Shown piece after piece: positions 12,436 through 14,225 of a DNA stretch of 14,225 nucleotides. Source of the DNA: Odoribacteraceae bacterium (GTDB lineage: Bacteria; Bacteroidota; Bacteroidia; Bacteroidales; Marinifilaceae); contig JAIRXZ010000070.1 of assembly GCA_031267995.1 (NCBI GenBank), positions 1 to 14,225 of the forward strand. Reading direction: 5' to 3'. The position numbers were made by a program, and so were the translations under genes. The notes under the pieces are model-generated. The model searched no databases. It was not told where the DNA came from and saw nothing but the letters and a program-made list of their open reading frames with translations. The number at the start of each line of letters is the position of its first letter. Position 1 is the stretch's first letter.

Positions 12436-14043
12436 TTACAATTTTTCAAAATAGGGCAGGCGATCGAGCGGGACGTCGATCGTTTCGGTTTTTCCTCCGC
12501 GGTAAATTTTCCCCCGTTCATCCCGCCATTTCCCGCGGGGGAATTTGACAGTGCGCCTATTCTCCTTCGTCACCACGGGCGCCACCATATACCTCTCTCC
12601 CAACATAAACTGATCATGGCACGTGGCGAAACCCTCGCCGGGGAAAGCGTACTCCATGTGCCGAACGATAGGTTCTCCCGTGCGCGACGACGACCGCGCA
12701 CAATCCAGAATATAGCCCCCCATCTCCTCGTGCAGCCGGGCAGCGCGGCGCACGATCTCCACATTCTCCCGGCTCAGGATTCGCCAGGGAGAGACGGAGA
12801 ATTGCATCATCGGCATCAGGGCATGCACCTGCGCGGAACGTATAAAGAGAGTCTGGTCAAACGTGCTAAGATCCTGGTGTATAAACGAGCCATACTGCCC
12901 GCCGCCAATCATATCCGGGCAGGTATAGGCATGTCCGAGCAACCCGGCGGCGGTCATATCCGGGATAAGGAGTTGCACGCCCGCCGTCCAGGAGTAGCTT
13001 TTGTCGCCCAATCGCTGCACGAGCGCCTCTCCCCCCATCTTCCAGGCTGCCCGAAACTCGTTAAAGGTGAAAGACAACCCGATTTTCGTCCACGCGAGCG
13101 TGTGATCCACCGACAGAGCATCCTTCGCATACCCCTCCACGCGGGCAGTCGGATAAAACGAGTTATCGCCGGCATCGAATTTGAACCCATCCACGCCATA
13201 CTCTGTTTGCAAACGCGTTAGCTCGGCGATCAGGTACTCCGCGGCGTCGGGATTCGTCAGATCGAAACAAGCGCTCTGCCCGTTCCACCAGGGGATCACG
13301 GCGGGAACATTTCTCCCCCTCTGTTTCACGAGAAAACCCTTCGCCGACAAGAGCCGGTACTCCGGGCTATCCGGACTGACAAAGGGACATAGCCACAACA
13401 TCACCTTGAATCCCAGTGCGTGCAGAGTATCGACCATCCCCTTGGGATTGGAAAAACGATCCGGTTTAAACTCGAAATTGCCATAATATTTCTGCCAATT
13501 ATCATCAATCATGAGCACGCCCGGCGGAAACCCGCGGTCGATAATATCTCTGGCATACCTCAGAATATCATCCTGATTTTGATTATAGATCAACTCTATC
13601 CACGTGTTATACTGCGGCATCGTGAAGAAGAGTGTATCCGGCAACGCGCCGGTAGGGGGGAAATGCGCGGCCGACGCCGCCAGGTAAGCCTCCCGCAGCG
13701 TTTTCCCGGGATGGCGCACGGCAACCTCCTCGTGCGGTGATCGGATCACGATAGCCCTCTCCTCCACGCTGAAAGAGAAAGGATAATCGCTCCACGCGTA
13801 GCGCCCCTTGCTGGAGAGGAGGAGCGGGGCAACCTGGTTATTACTATTCTGCGTCGCCAGGTCATACTCCCGGAGCGGCTGCACGTAAGGCATTTTCGAC
13901 CCCAGGCCAACAGCTCCGCCCCACCAGTACTCCCCCGGCTCGACGGTAATCCGGGTCACGTGGAAACTCTGCGCGCTCGACTCACTCCCCGTCAACACGG
14001 CAATGGCCGCGCAGCAAATCATCGTTAACATGTGTGTCTTCAT
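12436..14043 (-). CDS. secreted glycoside hydrolase family 31 (MYORG-like alpha-galactosidase type)
   Basis: A 535-residue enzyme with a signal peptide (MKTHMLTMICCAAIAVL..., probable cleavage near SSAQS, residues 22-26), so periplasmic or outside the cell. The GH31 TIM barrel runs from about 140 to 425. NTWIELIYNQNQDDIL (146-161), IDDNWQ (179-184) and FKVMLWLCPF (212-221) are followed by the nucleophile D290 in GFKFDAGD, the acid/base D347 in QRLGDKSYSW, and PDMIGGG (376-382), matching the GH31 layout KxDxGE...GD...DIGG. The W-rich loop IPWWNGQSACFDLTNP (250-265) and overall pattern resemble the MYORG/KIAA1161 branch, where an alpha-galactosidase is known. The sugar specificity is inferred. 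The gene follows miaA by 15 nt and is probably in its operon. The start is preceded by an 8-bp duplication that creates a second ATGAAGA. Confidence 0.88.
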   Translation of the reverse strand: MKTHMLTMICCAAIAVLTGSESSAQSFHVTRITVEPGEYWWGGAVGLGSKMPYVQPLREYDLATQNSNNQVAPLLLSSKGRYAWSDYPFSFSVEERAIVIRSPHEEVAVRHPGKTLREAYLAASAAHFPPTGALPDTLFFTMPQYNTWIELIYNQNQDDILRYARDIIDRGFPPGVLMIDDNWQKYYGNFEFKPDRFSNPKGMVDTLHALGFKVMLWLCPFVSPDSPEYRLLSAKGFLVKQRGRNVPAVIPWWNGQSACFDLTNPDAAEYLIAELTRLQTEYGVDGFKFDAGDNSFYPTARVEGYAKDALSVDHTLAWTKIGLSFTFNEFRAAWKMGGEALVQRLGDKSYSWTAGVQLLIPDMTAAGLLGHAYTCPDMIGGGQYGSFIHQDLSTFDQTLFIRSAQVHALMPMMQFSVSPWRILSRENVEIVRRAARLHEEMGGYILDCARSSSRTGEPIVRHMEYAFPGEGFATCHDQFMLGERYMVAPVVTKENRRTVKFPRGKWRDERGKIYRGGKTETIDVPLDRLPYFEKL

Positions 14044-14058
14044 ATCTTCATTTTAAGG

Positions 14059-14225
14059 TTATTCCCCGGACGAAAGCCACGCCATCACCCGGTTTACTTT
14101 CTCCTCGAACTCCATATCGCCGCACAACCACCTGATTTCAAAACCCTCCCGTTCCATCTTGCGGAACCACGACATCTGGCGTTTCGCGAACTGGTGGATA
14201 GCCACGTTCAGCTTTTCTATCATCT
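14059..14225 (-). CDS. miaA: tRNA dimethylallyltransferase MiaA (C-terminal fragment)
   Basis: An open frame enters from the right edge and stops at 14059-14061 (TAA). The visible 54 residues read MIEKLNVAIHQFAKRQMSWF and continue to end ...VNRVMAWLSSGE. FAKRQ..WFRKM.. is the conserved C-terminal motif of MiaA, which adds the dimethylallyl group to A37 of tRNAs reading UNN codons. The N-terminal P-loop part lies beyond the window, so the call rests on this one motif. The stop is 15 nt before the GH31 start on the same strand, and no promoter box lies between. Confidence 0.82.
   Translation of the reverse strand, partial: MIEKLNVAIHQFAKRQMSWFRKMEREGFEIRWLCGDMEFEEKVNRVMAWLSSGE

Noticed and set aside
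12334..13221. 295-residue open frame on the plus strand opposite the GH31 gene
   Set aside because: It starts inside the hairpin element and runs antisense to a gene with clear GH31 catalytic motifs. Its composition (R, H, P, S) is that of a shadow frame.

Overview
The window looks like chromosomal DNA of a GC-rich member of the Bacteroidales (Bacteroidota). The evidence is as follows. Nine genes have an upstream octamer fitting the Bacteroidetes -7 box TAnnTTTG, mostly in a TAnnTTCG variant, and four of these also have a TTG or TTTG about 19-20 nt further upstream. Shine-Dalgarno sequences are weak or absent. The predicted proteins (EpsC-type serine acetyltransferase, rubrerythrin, a short DEAD-box helicase, a calycin-like secreted protein) fit this phylum. 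I cannot assign a genus. No phage, transposase, CRISPR array, rRNA or tRNA was recognised, and nearly all of the window is ordinary core metabolism.

Layout. 1-214: a gene-free cluster of palindromic REP-like repeats. 215-682 (-): small secreted calycin-like protein. 852-2873 (+): Dcp-type M3 metallopeptidase, ending in three 15-bp tandem repeats that each carry an in-frame stop. 2957-5552: a cysteine-biosynthesis locus with cysK (-), an orphan LuxR-type response regulator (+) and epsC (-). The regulator is divergent from cysK and tail-to-tail with epsC. 5806-7296 (+): an IMP dehydrogenase of the Tritrichomonas-like subfamily. 7476-7775 and 7852-8388 (+): a small protein of unknown function and an HD-domain phosphohydrolase. 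8488-11220 (+): a DEAD-box RNA helicase with a structured leader, followed 6 nt later by a CPA1-type K+(Na+)/H+ antiporter with a C-terminal RCK domain. 11320-12298 (+): rubrerythrin, then RidA. 12436-14225 (-): a secreted GH31 glycosidase preceded by the C-terminal end of miaA, probably in one operon.

How the genes work together. CysK and EpsC make cysteine from serine. EpsC ends in the C-terminal isoleucine that docks into CysK in the known cysteine synthase complex, so a physical complex is likely, and the regulator between them is a candidate controller. Rubrerythrin (peroxide removal) and RidA (removal of reactive enamines/imines) form a plausible stress pair. The other genes are mostly independent transcription units, each with its own promoter-like octamer.

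Nothing in the window is clearly a new molecular system. The most unusual signals are non-coding. They are: a strand-independent change of GC skew from G-rich to C-rich on the + strand across about 7.8-9.7 kb (terminus-like polarity or an old inversion); the two-hairpin helicase leader; short tandem duplications placed exactly on a stop codon (Dcp) and on start codons (epsC, GH31); GGCCGG palindromes at identical spacing from two -7 boxes; and a 67-bp hairpin-forming element between convergent genes. Stretches over 100 nt without a gene: 1-214 (repeats), 683-851 and 3899-4016 (divergent promoters), 5553-5805 (divergent promoters and inverted repeats), 7297-7475 (nothing convincing), 12299-12435 (hairpin element).
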